Source: Paenibacillus glucanolyticus NBRC 15330 (GTDB taxonomy: Bacteria > Bacillota > Bacilli > Paenibacillales > Paenibacillaceae). Taken from it: DNA of 56,038 nucleotides. The stretch spans positions 1-56,038 of the forward strand of contig NZ_BIMC01000030.1 in the NCBI RefSeq assembly GCF_004000885.1, in the 5' to 3' direction. Numbering within the stretch: the stretch's first letter is position 1; each line of letters begins with the position of its first letter. A program made the translations under genes and the position numbers. This document shows, piece after piece, positions 34,555 to 42,344 of this stretch. The notes beneath the pieces were generated by a model. That model did no database searches and was not told the origin of the DNA. It saw nothing but the letters and a program-made list of their open reading frames with translations.

Positions 34555-36546
34555 ATGGTCCCACCACGTGCCAAAGTCTTTCTATCATCCTTGCTCGCCC
34601 TTGGATTGCTTGCAGGATCGATGCCGATATTTCTGAATCCAGGGTCCTCAGCGTCCGCCCTTGCCCCAAATGCGGGCAAGCCCTCGGTCTCCGCCGTGGA
34701 GAAGTCCCCTCTCTCGCCGCCTAAGGTGCAGCCTGATGTTCCCGCTCCGGCGCTGAGCGACCGTTTAGTGGAATATCACATGGATGTTCGGTACGAGCCT
34801 GAAGAGAACAAGCTTAAGGGCAAACAGACACTCACTTGGACCCATCCAGGCAAAAAAAGCGTAACTGAGCTGTACTTTCATTTGTATCCCAATGCATTTT
34901 CATCCAACGAAACAACGTTCATGAAGGAATCGGGCGGCAGATTGCGTTCTGATCCTATGCCTGATGACGGATACGGCTCCATGGCCATTACCAGCGTGAA
35001 AACAACCGAAGGCCTGGCCTTGACGCATCGCCTTCAATTCGTTCAACCGGATGACGGCAATATCAAGGATCACAGCCTTGTCAAACTAAGATTGCCAAAA
35101 CCCATAAAAAGTGGGGAAAGCATCACCATCCATATGGAGTTTGAAGTCGAGCTTCCCAAAATATTTGCGCGCATGGGCACCACCGAGAATTTTATTATGG
35201 CTGGCCAATGGTTCCCTAAAATTTCAGTCTATGAGCCGGCAGGTCTTCGTGGAAGAACGGATGAGGGATGGAACCTCCATCAATATCACGGCAACTCCGA
35301 GTTCTATTCCAACTTCGGCATCTACAGCGTTCGAATCCGGGTTCCCGAAAATTATATTGTTGCCGCTACCGGATTCCCGACGAAGCCCGCACAGAAGACG
35401 AATGGCGAGAAGGTTTATCAATTCTATGCAGACGATGTCCATGATTTTGCCTGGTCAGCATCACCGAACTTTGTCACGGCAGAAGAAGCCTTCTCTGCGC
35501 CAGGTGTACCGGGTGTCCGCATCAAGCTGTACCTCGATCCTGTGCATAAAGACTTAAAGGACCGATACTTCGATGCTGCCAAATCCGCACTTGCTTCGTT
35601 TGGTAAATGGTATGGATCCTATCCATACTCCACGTTGTCCATCGTGGTGCCGCCTGAATCGGGCAACGGTGCCGGCGGCATGGAGTATCCGACGCTGGTA
35701 ACTGCCTTCGGTGCCAGAAATGATTCACCGGGGTATGAGCTGGAACGAACCGTCATCCATGAGATCGCCCATCAATATTTTTACGGGATTATTGCGAATA
35801 ACGAGTTTGAGGAAGCCTGGCTGGACGAGGCCTTTGCGACCTATGCTGAAGAGAGAGTGATGGAGAAGGAATACGGCATTACCTCCAACACCGCAGCTCA
35901 AGGAGCGTCGATTACCTCACCTGCACCGCTGAAAATGGATTCCTGGAAATACAGCTCCCACGAAAACTATGCACTGAACGTTTACACGAGAGGCAAACTT
36001 GTACTGCAAGGCATAGAACGGCAGGTCGGTCCGCGGATGATGGAGAAGATTCTGAACACCTATGCCCAGAAATACCGTTTCAAGCACCCCACCACGTCCG
36101 ACTTCCAGAAGGTCGTTGAACAAGTAAGCAAAACCTCCTGGCAGTCTTATTTTGACCAGTATGTATATGGAAACCAAATGGCGGACGTCGCAATCGATCT
36201 GATCAAAACCAAAAATAAAGGGACGCAGGACAATCCAGAGTATGAATCTACGGTCAAGATTACAAGCAAAGACGGAGATGTAACCGATGTCCCGATCATA
36301 TTTGCGTTCGAGGACGGCAAGACCGTGGAGCGAACCTGGAGTGGCAAGGACGGTAAAGTCACTTACACTCTGGACTACACCTCGCCGCTATCCTGGGCGA
36401 TGGTTGACCCGAAATACTCCATGGTTCTTGAGAACAAACACATCAATAATTATATGAAGGCAGGAATGGATCCGAAAGTGGTGACACGCTGGAATCTCAG
36501 CATTACCAAACTCGTGGAGACGCTGTTCGGCAGCCTGTCATGGTGA
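34555..36546 (+). CDS. M1-family zinc metallopeptidase, membrane-anchored or secreted
   Basis: The 663-residue protein has an N-terminal hydrophobic segment (about residues 6-25), then the aminopeptidase N-like beta domain, an exopeptidase-like motif GGMEYPT, and the zinc site HEIAHQYFYG with the third ligand Glu425 in WLDEAFATY (HExxH-x18-E). M1 enzymes remove N-terminal residues from peptides; this one would act outside the membrane. The ATG at 34555 has GGGAGG at 9 nt. Its end overlaps the start region of the following membrane protein gene, so the two are probably translated together. Confidence 0.92.
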   Translation: MVPPRAKVFLSSLLALGLLAGSMPIFLNPGSSASALAPNAGKPSVSAVEKSPLSPPKVQPDVPAPALSDRLVEYHMDVRYEPEENKLKGKQTLTWTHPGKKSVTELYFHLYPNAFSSNETTFMKESGGRLRSDPMPDDGYGSMAITSVKTTEGLALTHRLQFVQPDDGNIKDHSLVKLRLPKPIKSGESITIHMEFEVELPKIFARMGTTENFIMAGQWFPKISVYEPAGLRGRTDEGWNLHQYHGNSEFYSNFGIYSVRIRVPENYIVAATGFPTKPAQKTNGEKVYQFYADDVHDFAWSASPNFVTAEEAFSAPGVPGVRIKLYLDPVHKDLKDRYFDAAKSALASFGKWYGSYPYSTLSIVVPPESGNGAGGMEYPTLVTAFGARNDSPGYELERTVIHEIAHQYFYGIIANNEFEEAWLDEAFATYAEERVMEKEYGITSNTAAQGASITSPAPLKMDSWKYSSHENYALNVYTRGKLVLQGIERQVGPRMMEKILNTYAQKYRFKHPTTSDFQKVVEQVSKTSWQSYFDQYVYGNQMADVAIDLIKTKNKGTQDNPEYESTVKITSKDGDVTDVPIIFAFEDGKTVERTWSGKDGKVTYTLDYTSPLSWAMVDPKYSMVLENKHINNYMKAGMDPKVVTRWNLSITKLVETLFGSLSW

Positions 36547-36557
36547 GGGGGGAGCAC

Positions 36558-37385
36558 ATGAAAACTTATGCAGGCCAAGGGTGGACCAGTGTTAAAGACC
36601 AATTATACGTCTCTATTCTGCTCTTCTTATACCGTTTGCTGTGGGGATATTGCCTGTACCGACTTGTAAAATCAGCCGTCGTTCCCCTTCTGATGCGGTA
36701 TCCAGACTCTGCACCTAACGAACTGAGCCGGCTATTGTTCTTCTACGAGGGAGAGATGAGCCTGACGTTAAGCAATACGGTCCATACCTACGGATGGCTT
36801 CTGGCTGGATTGCTGCTCATCCGGATGGTGCTCACCCCGCTCATACGGGCAGGCATCTTCTATAACCTCCACCAGGAAGCCCAAGGTGAACGCGGCTTGT
36901 TCTTCTTCACGGGGATGCAGAAGCTGTGGAAACCCGTGACGATATTCTATCTGATCGAGTTGATCCTCACCTTTGCTCCCGGCTACTGGATTGTGCCCAA
37001 AATTCTCCCGATCCTGCTCAACGGCATCCAGGAGCCCGCTCTGCTGCTCCACGCGCTGCCCTATACGGCAGGCTGGTTCCTGTACGCCTATCTGATTCGG
37101 ATATCCCTGCTCTATATGCAGTTTGGCCGTATCGGTGATTCCGGTATGATCAGCTCTATTCTAACTCTCTTCAACAATCTGGGCACGGCAGTCCTCCTGT
37201 CCATAACCGTGGGCGGTGCCGCCGTTGTTATACTTCTGCTCCTTAGCTCTGCCTCACTCATCTGGGCAGGACTGATCGGTTTAATTATTCAGCAAGCCTC
37301 CTATTTTCTAAATGGACTTTTCCAAATTTGGGTAATTTCCTCCCAGTATCATCTGTGGAAATCATCATCCTCACAGCACTCCTAG
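36558..37385 (+). CDS. Polytopic membrane protein of unknown function
   Basis: The 275-residue protein has about six hydrophobic segments spread over its length, ending with a long run near residues 205-262. No enzymatic motif is visible. The ATG follows GGGGGGAG and starts 11 nt after the M1 peptidase stop, so the two belong to one operon, and it may anchor, export or regulate the peptidase (inference). A terminator follows at 37537-37570. Confidence 0.75.
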   Translation: MKTYAGQGWTSVKDQLYVSILLFLYRLLWGYCLYRLVKSAVVPLLMRYPDSAPNELSRLLFFYEGEMSLTLSNTVHTYGWLLAGLLLIRMVLTPLIRAGIFYNLHQEAQGERGLFFFTGMQKLWKPVTIFYLIELILTFAPGYWIVPKILPILLNGIQEPALLLHALPYTAGWFLYAYLIRISLLYMQFGRIGDSGMISSILTLFNNLGTAVLLSITVGGAAVVILLLLSSASLIWAGLIGLIIQQASYFLNGLFQIWVISSQYHLWKSSSSQHS

Positions 37386-37536
37386 AAGTTACATTTCGTT
37401 ACAATAGTATGATCGACAGGCTCGCGAATAAACTGTAACCGGAAGCGACATGGATCTTAATCCCTGCCATTTTTACAGAAAATAGGATTTCATTTATCCT
37501 CCATATTACAAATTTCAGAGCGCGAAATTACAAAAA

Positions 37537-37570
37537 AACCCGTTCCAGCATGACTGGGACAGGTTTTTTT
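37537..37570 (+). terminator. Terminator of the M1 peptidase operon
   Basis: AACCCGTTCCAG and CTGGGACAGGTT pair (with mismatches near the base) and are followed by TTTTTTTGTTT. Confidence 0.8.
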
Positions 37571-37740
37571 GTTTAAATATACACTTTCCTCGTTTGCCAA
37601 AATGTTAATACTCTGCTAAAATAACGAATATGTTAGTAACAACTTTGTCATCTTTACTGTAACTTTTGCTGGAACTATGTTATTTCGTTAATCATGTTGG
37701 AACGTCAGACGTCAATGAATGGGTTCATCAACATTTTAAG

Positions 37741-37861
37741 GAGCCGAATTCCCATATCGATTGGGAAGCGGGGGATCCGTTTTGGGTGAATTGATCTCGC
37801 AAGAGAGGGATCATAGGGGACCTTCAACCGAACCCTTAAGCTAACCTCGCAGGCATTGGAA
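37741..37861 (+). ncRNA. c-di-AMP riboswitch (ydaO-yuaA), copy 1
   Basis: The conserved ydaO-yuaA elements appear in order: GCCGAATTC, a variable hairpin, GCGGGGGA, GGGTGAATT, a hairpin, AGGGGACC, CCGAACCC, AGCTAACCTCGCAGGC. This aptamer binds cyclic di-AMP and normally turns off downstream genes, often wall hydrolases. Only about 6 nt separate the 3' end from the AAGGAG of the next gene, and I see no terminator hairpin, so control may act on ribosome access. A possible promoter is TTTACT-N17-TATGTT (37653-37681). Confidence 0.92.
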
Positions 37862-37874
37862 GGAGCATTTCGTT

Positions 37875-38348
37875 TTGAAAAAGAAGTTAACGGCCGTTTC
37901 TCTCGGCCTGGCCCTCGCGCTCACATTAGGGACCGGAAGCGCTTTCGCCGATTCCAAATTAAATACCGCAATCAAACCAGCCATTGGTGTATCTTATAAA
38001 ACAGGTGGAACCACAACAAATGGTTTTGACTGCTCCGGCTTCACCACCTATGTTTACAAGAAGCTTGGTCTCAGCCTGCCACGAACATCTACCGCTCAAT
38101 ACAAGGTAGGTACGGCAGTATCCAAGAGCAATTTGAAAGCTGGCGATCTCGTGTTCTTTAACACATCCGGTAAAGGTGTATCTCATGTGGGTATTTATGT
38201 TGGGGGTGGAAAGTTCGCTCATTCCTCATCTTCTCGCGGTGTCATTGTCAGTCCGCTAAGCCAAAGCTATTACGCACAGCGCTATGTGGGCGCTAAGCGA
38301 GTGATGAGTCAAAGCACGTACAAATCTGTAGCTGTAAACTACAACTAA
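37875..38348 (+). CDS. Secreted NlpC/P60 peptidoglycan endopeptidase 1
   Basis: The 157-residue protein is a signal peptide (cleavage near SAFADSK) followed directly by an NlpC/P60 domain: Cys53 in GFDCSGFT, His104 in SHVGIYVG and a third polar residue His116 in KFAHSSS. These cysteine peptidases cut gamma-D-Glu-diamino-acid bonds in wall stem peptides. No LysM, SH3 or other wall-binding domain is present, so localisation must rely on the catalytic domain. The start is TTG at 37875 behind AAGGAG. It is controlled by the c-di-AMP riboswitch just upstream and is a close paralogue of the next gene. Confidence 0.94.
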   Translation: MKKKLTAVSLGLALALTLGTGSAFADSKLNTAIKPAIGVSYKTGGTTTNGFDCSGFTTYVYKKLGLSLPRTSTAQYKVGTAVSKSNLKAGDLVFFNTSGKGVSHVGIYVGGGKFAHSSSSRGVIVSPLSQSYYAQRYVGAKRVMSQSTYKSVAVNYN

Positions 38349-38380
38349 TTGGAACTTTATTGATTTATCCTTATAAGAGA

Positions 38381-38427
38381 GCCCTGGAGTTTTGAGATTG
38401 TGCCGATCTCACCCAGCGGCTTTTTTC
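38381..38427 (+). terminator. Terminator of NlpC/P60 gene 1
   Basis: GCCCTGG pairs with CCAGCGGC around an inner GAGAT/ATCTC hairpin, followed by TTTTTTC. Confidence 0.7.
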
Positions 38428-38758
38428 TTTTGTTCACTGTGTATACCTCTATAACGTTTGGGACAACGAAAAAGTTCCCTCTTTTCAAAAAAAATATAAA
38501 TTTATTAATTCAGAAACAACTTCATCAGCATTATTGGCAGCCCTTCATAAAGATCCTTACCTTTTATATACCCTTCCCGGCCTTCATTAAACGCATATTG
38601 GAAAATAATTGATTATACCTGACACTTCGACAGCTGATGCTATTGAAAAATAGCGAAAGTCATCAAGAAATAATTGCCAAGCTTGTTTGCTGTCTGATAG
38701 AATGGGTACAGTAACAACTTTGTCATTAATGTAAGTGCTTTAATACATAGATTACGAT

Positions 38759-38876
38759 TGCCGAATTCCCATGGATATGGGAAGCGGGGGAACCATTTAC
38801 GGGTGAATTGATCTTGCTGTCAAGGGATCATAGGGGACCTTCAACCGAACCCTCAAGCTAACCTCGCAGGCAGCGG
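38759..38876 (+). ncRNA. c-di-AMP riboswitch (ydaO-yuaA), copy 2
   Basis: The same element order as copy 1 is present (GCCGAATTC, GCGGGGGAACC, GGGTGAATT, AGGGGACC, CCGAACCC, AGCTAACCTCGCAGGC), with variation concentrated in the loops. A P1 stem TTGCC/GGCAG can form, and its 3' arm runs almost into GGAAGGAG of the next gene. A promoter TTGTCA (38721-38726) with an 18-nt spacer to TACATA fits a start just before the aptamer. No terminator lies between aptamer and gene. Confidence 0.92.
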
Positions 38877-38888
38877 AAGGAGCTCTTC

Positions 38889-39365
38889 ATGCTGAAGAAG
38901 ACGTTATCAGCGGCAGCCCTGAGTATTACGTTACTGTTCACTTCAGGCATTGGCAGCGTGTTTGCCGATAGTGCGCTGGACCAGGAAATTGATAAGGTAT
39001 TGGGTACAAGATATAGTTATGGAGGTACAACCACGAGCGGATTTGACTGCTCCGGTTTTACCATGTATGTGTATGCCAAACTCGGCCTGAAGCTCCCGCA
39101 TCAATCCGGCTCTCAATTCGATATGGGGACAAGCATAACCCGCAAAGATCTGCGGGCTGGCGATTTGGTGTTCTTCAACACAACGGGGAGCGGTATATCC
39201 CATGTTGGCATTTATGTAGGCGATGGCAAGTTCGCCCATGCCTCGTCGAATCGCGGTGTCGTCATCAACCGACTTGCTGAGGATTACTATGATCAGCGTT
39301 ACGTCGGTGCCAAACGAATCATGAGTGATGATAAGTATGAACAATCGGCCGATACATCATCCTAG
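38889..39365 (+). CDS. Secreted NlpC/P60 peptidoglycan endopeptidase 2
   Basis: The 158-residue paralogue of the preceding hydrolase gene has the same architecture: signal peptide (cleavage near SVFADSA), catalytic Cys54 in GFDCSGFT, His105 in SHVGIYVG and His117 in KFAHASS. It differs mainly in the segment after the catalytic Cys (HQSGSQFDMGTSITRKDL) and the tail. The ATG follows GGAAGGAG. It has its own c-di-AMP riboswitch and its own promoter, so the pair arose by duplication of the whole riboswitch-gene cassette rather than of the gene alone. Confidence 0.94.
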   Translation: MLKKTLSAAALSITLLFTSGIGSVFADSALDQEIDKVLGTRYSYGGTTTSGFDCSGFTMYVYAKLGLKLPHQSGSQFDMGTSITRKDLRAGDLVFFNTTGSGISHVGIYVGDGKFAHASSNRGVVINRLAEDYYDQRYVGAKRIMSDDKYEQSADTSS

Positions 39366-39398
39366 ATGATAGAGGCTGACGATCCAGTGCACAGACCT

Positions 39399-39443
39399 AC
39401 TGCCCGTTAAAGGAGAGCCCGCCTCTCTTTGACGGGCTTTTTC
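39399..39443 (+). terminator. Terminator of NlpC/P60 gene 2
   Basis: CCCGTTAAAGGAGAG and CTCTCTTTGACGGG form a long stem (one G-U pair) followed by CTTTTTC. Confidence 0.88.
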
Positions 39444-39504
39444 ATGCAGCTCGCTCCCTTATATAAAGGGTACATGGATAATATACGAATGGAGGAAACT
39501 ACCA

Positions 39505-40005
39505 ATGGATGTTACCCCTATTTCATTTCGCGCCATCATCATGCGTGAGGAACACGCTGAAGAAATATGCACCTGGTCCTATCCCCCTCCTTACGATATC
39601 TATGGCTTCCTTCCTTGGGAGCAGATGAAAGGGCTCGAGGTGGAATTTGGCGATCCGATCATACGCCAGCAGCAATATATCTCGATTCTGGATGACCAGG
39701 ATTCTCTGTGGGGGTTTGCCCAGCTGTTTCCCATACACGAAGTGACACGGATCGGGCTTGGCATGCGGCCTGATTGGTGCGGGCGTGGAATGGGTAAACG
39801 ATTTATGCAGACCATAACGCAGGAGGCCAGGCGCAGGAGGCCTACGGATGAGATTGATCTGGAAGTAATGACCTGGAATGAGCGTGCGATCCGTGCTTAT
39901 GAAGGGGCGGGATTTCGCATCACCGATACGTATGAGCGGCTTACTCCGCAGGGAAAAGGCATTTTCCACTGTATGGTGTATGAGCCTCCAGCAAATGAGG
40001 AATAG
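39505..40005 (+). CDS. GNAT-family acetyltransferase
   Basis: The 166-residue protein has a typical single GNAT domain: VEFGDPI..., the strand TRIGLGMRPDWCGRGMGKRFMQ with the acetyl-CoA loop RGMGKR, and the C-terminal NERAIRAYEGAGFRITDTYE, strongly characteristic of the family. Acceptor unknown; the latter motif is common in RimI-like and small-molecule acetyltransferases. ATG follows GGAGG at 9 nt. It stands alone between the hydrolase cassettes and a cytochrome gene. Confidence 0.9.
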   Translation: MDVTPISFRAIIMREEHAEEICTWSYPPPYDIYGFLPWEQMKGLEVEFGDPIIRQQQYISILDDQDSLWGFAQLFPIHEVTRIGLGMRPDWCGRGMGKRFMQTITQEARRRRPTDEIDLEVMTWNERAIRAYEGAGFRITDTYERLTPQGKGIFHCMVYEPPANEE

Positions 40006-40159
40006 TAAGCTTGTCTATATGAAAAAGCACAAATTTGTGTATTTTTTATGAAGCCTCTTTGGATCGTTGCTTTTTTTGTCACAACTGGCTATGCTGTCTA
40101 GGGATGTTGGTTTATAATGGAGACAAGTGCAAAAGTGCAGTATACATAGAAGGGACGAT

Positions 40160-40522
40160 ATGACGATGCAAAAATGGATCATGAGCGGATTGTTCTTCGT
40201 CGCATGTGCGTTGGCTATCGCGCTGATGTTTACGCTCCCAGGTAAGGAACAGGTAGCTCAGGAAGAGAAGCCAACCATGCCGGAAGTGACTCTCGATGCT
40301 GCCGCAGCGGAAGCCACACTGAAAGCAAGCTGCATTAGCTGTCACGGTGACCAGCTTCAAGGCGGCGCTGGACCAGCTCTGAATCAGGTAGGCGGACATA
40401 TGGATGCGGATGCCATCTTCAACGTTGTAACCAAAGGTCGTAAAGGAATGCCTTCCTTTAAAGATCAGCTGAAGCCTGAAGAAATCGCAAACATCGCGCT
40501 GTACCTTGCTGAGAAAAAATAA
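40160..40522 (+). CDS. Membrane-anchored c-type cytochrome
   Basis: The 120-residue protein has one uncleaved N-terminal membrane helix (about residues 7-26), an acidic linker and a small cytochrome c domain with the haem site Cys58-x-x-Cys61-His62 (CISCHGDQLQGG) and a likely axial Met in KGRKGMPSF. It resembles the CccA/CccB-type cytochromes of Bacillus, which carry electrons at the outer membrane face to terminal oxidases. Two ATGs 6 nt apart are possible starts; the first is used. Haem attachment would need Ccs/Res proteins, which are not in the window. Confidence 0.9.
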   Translation: MTMQKWIMSGLFFVACALAIALMFTLPGKEQVAQEEKPTMPEVTLDAAAAEATLKASCISCHGDQLQGGAGPALNQVGGHMDADAIFNVVTKGRKGMPSFKDQLKPEEIANIALYLAEKK

Positions 40523-40541
40523 AATCAGCTTACACGCAAAA

Positions 40542-40587
40542 CACGCTTGATATCCGGAGAACCTACCGGTGCAAGCGTGTTTTTACA
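40542..40587. terminator. Terminator between cytochrome and pterin dehydratase genes
   Basis: AAACACGCTTG and CAAGCGTGTTT make an 11-bp stem with T tracts on both strands, placed between converging genes. Confidence 0.85.
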
Positions 40588-40637
40588 TTAATTGGGGCCT
40601 ATGGCGATTCTAACATCCTCATTGTCTCCCGCTTCTA

Positions 40638-40949
40638 TTACTCCGCCTTGCTGTCCTTGGAACGACTCTTCTCGTAGGCCTCGTTAAATTGCTGCGCTTC
40701 CTTAATATCCACAGCCGTAATGCCGCCGTCATCCCATGAAGTAAGACGCAGCGTAACAACTTTATAATCTATGGTGATGTAGGGGTGATGTCCGAAAGCT
40801 TCCGAAATAGCTGCCACTTCATCAACAAAAGCGATTCCCTTCATGAAGGAGGAAAAGGTATACTTTCGTACAATCCATCTCCCTTGCTCAAACTCCCAAC
40901 CCTCAAGCTTTTCCAGATGAGCCTCTACTTCTTGCTGCGTATAAAGCAT
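40638..40949 (-). CDS. phhB: Pterin-4a-carbinolamine dehydratase
   Basis: The 103-residue protein has the family core GHHPYITIDYKVVTLRLTSW with the catalytic histidines, preceded by WIVRKYTFSSFMKGIAFVDEV. It dehydrates 4a-hydroxy-tetrahydropterin, normally after an aromatic amino acid hydroxylase has used the cofactor. No hydroxylase or biopterin gene is nearby, so here it may act with a distant enzyme or serve another pterin role, such as molybdopterin-linked repair. ATG start at 40947-40949. Confidence 0.92.
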   Translation of the reverse strand: MLYTQQEVEAHLEKLEGWEFEQGRWIVRKYTFSSFMKGIAFVDEVAAISEAFGHHPYITIDYKVVTLRLTSWDDGGITAVDIKEAQQFNEAYEKSRSKDSKAE

Positions 40950-41058
40950 CTTTTATCTTCCTCCCCGAAAAAAACCTATCGTAAAGCAGACTGACACATT
41001 GTATTGGCATTCTGTCATCTATTCTATTCTGCCCAGTATCTGTTCATAACTGACGTGA

Positions 41059-41352
41059 TTATACAAGAGCTACAAAGGCCAGTTCTTCTTCACCAATCAA
41101 AATATGTATTCGATGGTTGGTCTGGTCATGCATGACAACGCCGCTGCCCACGCTAATAACCGGTTCGGTACCCAAAGCGTAGAACAGATCCTCTGCCAGC
41201 GCCTCATGAACCTCCGTTTTCTCGGCCTCGCCCAGATTGTTCCATTCCTCCGCTTCCATTTCAAAGAAGACATAGCTGTCGGAAATTCTCCCAACCGCTT
41301 CCGTTAATTCTGCCAGAATTTCGCCGTAATCTCTTCCGTGCTTAACGCCCAT
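41059..41352 (-). CDS. Small soluble protein of unknown function
   Basis: The 97-residue protein (MGVKHGRDYGEILAEL...) is acidic, with an N-terminal helix, a Glu-rich central helical stretch and a beta-like C terminus (SGVVMHDQ, RIHILIGEEELAFVALV). I do not recognise the family. A much longer in-frame opening exists upstream, but AAAGGAG lies 6 nt before the ATG at 41350-41352, and the extension overlaps the promoter region of motA. It is transcribed away from motA and towards the pterin dehydratase gene, so the two may share a transcript. Confidence 0.65.
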   Translation of the reverse strand: MGVKHGRDYGEILAELTEAVGRISDSYVFFEMEAEEWNNLGEAEKTEVHEALAEDLFYALGTEPVISVGSGVVMHDQTNHRIHILIGEEELAFVALV

Positions 41353-41421
41353 CTCGATCACTCCTTTCCTTGCCGTACTTAGCCTCGTTTCCCTTCCTTC
41401 CATTATACCGGAAATTACAAC

Positions 41422-41449
41422 TAAAAAAAAAAGCCCGACCTGACGATAA
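41422..41449 (+). promoter_or_regulatory. SigD-like flagellar promoter of motA-motB
   Basis: TAAA (41422-41425), a 16-nt spacer and GACGATAA (41442-41449) resemble the B. subtilis SigD consensus TAAA-N15-GCCGATAT, differing at two positions in the -10 and one nt in spacing. It lies about 95 nt before motA. Confidence 0.5.
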
Positions 41450-41543
41450 ATAGGATAACGCCCCACAAAAGGCGCCCGGTTCTCCATGAGAGCCGCTCTG
41501 ACGAATGGATTCGTTATTTTATTTCTCACGGATGAGGTGTGGT

Positions 41544-42344
41544 ATGGAAATTTCAACAATTATAGGCTTAATCATCGGTATCGTCGCGGTAGTGGTGGGC
41601 ATGCTTCTGAAAGGCGCCTCCCTTCTCGCTCTGTATAATCCGGCAGCCTATCTAATCATTCTTGGCGGCACGGCAGCAACCTTATTCATCGGGTTTCCAC
41701 TAGTCGAGCTGAAAAAGATTCCAAAGCTGGTCAAGATGACCTTTCTCAAACAGAATCTGATGGACAAAACGGACATGATCAAGCTGTTTATGGAATGGGC
41801 TTCGATCACACGCCGTGAAGGACTGCTCGCGCTGGAGACCAAGGTCGATGAGATTGATGACACCTTCCTGCGTAACGGTATGCGTATGATCATCGATGGA
41901 AATGATCAGGAATTCGTACGCGATGTATTAATGGAAGATATTAATGCCACCGAGGAACGCCATCGCTCTGGCGCCTTGATCTTCTCCCAGGCGGGTATGT
42001 ATGCACCATCCCTTGGGGTACTTGGAGCCGTTATCGGCCTGATCGCTGCACTTTCCCATATGGAAGATATGGGAGAACTTGCCCATGCGATTGGAGCTGC
42101 ATTTATTGCTACCCTGCTTGGTATCTTCACCGGTTATGTCATCTGTCATCCCATTGCGAACAAGCTGAAGCGTCTATCCAAACGCGAAGTTGAAATCCGC
42201 TTGATGATGGTAGAAGGCCTGCTGTCCATTCAATCCGGTGTGTCCACCATCGCAATTAATCAGAAGCTCTCCGTGTTCCTGACACCGTCCGAACGGGCTG
42301 AGCTCAGTGAGAGGGAGGCTGGTGCTAGTGAGCAAAAAGACTAG
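41544..42344 (+). CDS. motA: Flagellar stator protein MotA
   Basis: The 266-residue protein has four membrane helices (two near residues 4-20 and 30-50, two near 145-165 and 175-200) and a cytoplasmic loop with ITRREGLLALETKVDEIDD, plus the channel segment YAPSLGVLGAVIGLIAAL. It closely follows the pattern of B. subtilis MotA (FTQAGTYAPTLGVLG... equivalent). With MotB it forms the stator that turns ion flow into flagellar rotation. The ATG at 41544 lies behind GAGG; an earlier in-frame opening lacks a site. Its end overlaps motB, so the two are translationally coupled. Confidence 0.94.
   Translation: MEISTIIGLIIGIVAVVVGMLLKGASLLALYNPAAYLIILGGTAATLFIGFPLVELKKIPKLVKMTFLKQNLMDKTDMIKLFMEWASITRREGLLALETKVDEIDDTFLRNGMRMIIDGNDQEFVRDVLMEDINATEERHRSGALIFSQAGMYAPSLGVLGAVIGLIAALSHMEDMGELAHAIGAAFIATLLGIFTGYVICHPIANKLKRLSKREVEIRLMMVEGLLSIQSGVSTIAINQKLSVFLTPSERAELSEREAGASEQKD

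Noticed and set aside
38389..38612. Small plus-strand open frame between the two hydrolase genes
   Set aside because: No ribosome-binding site, and it overlaps the terminator of the first hydrolase gene.
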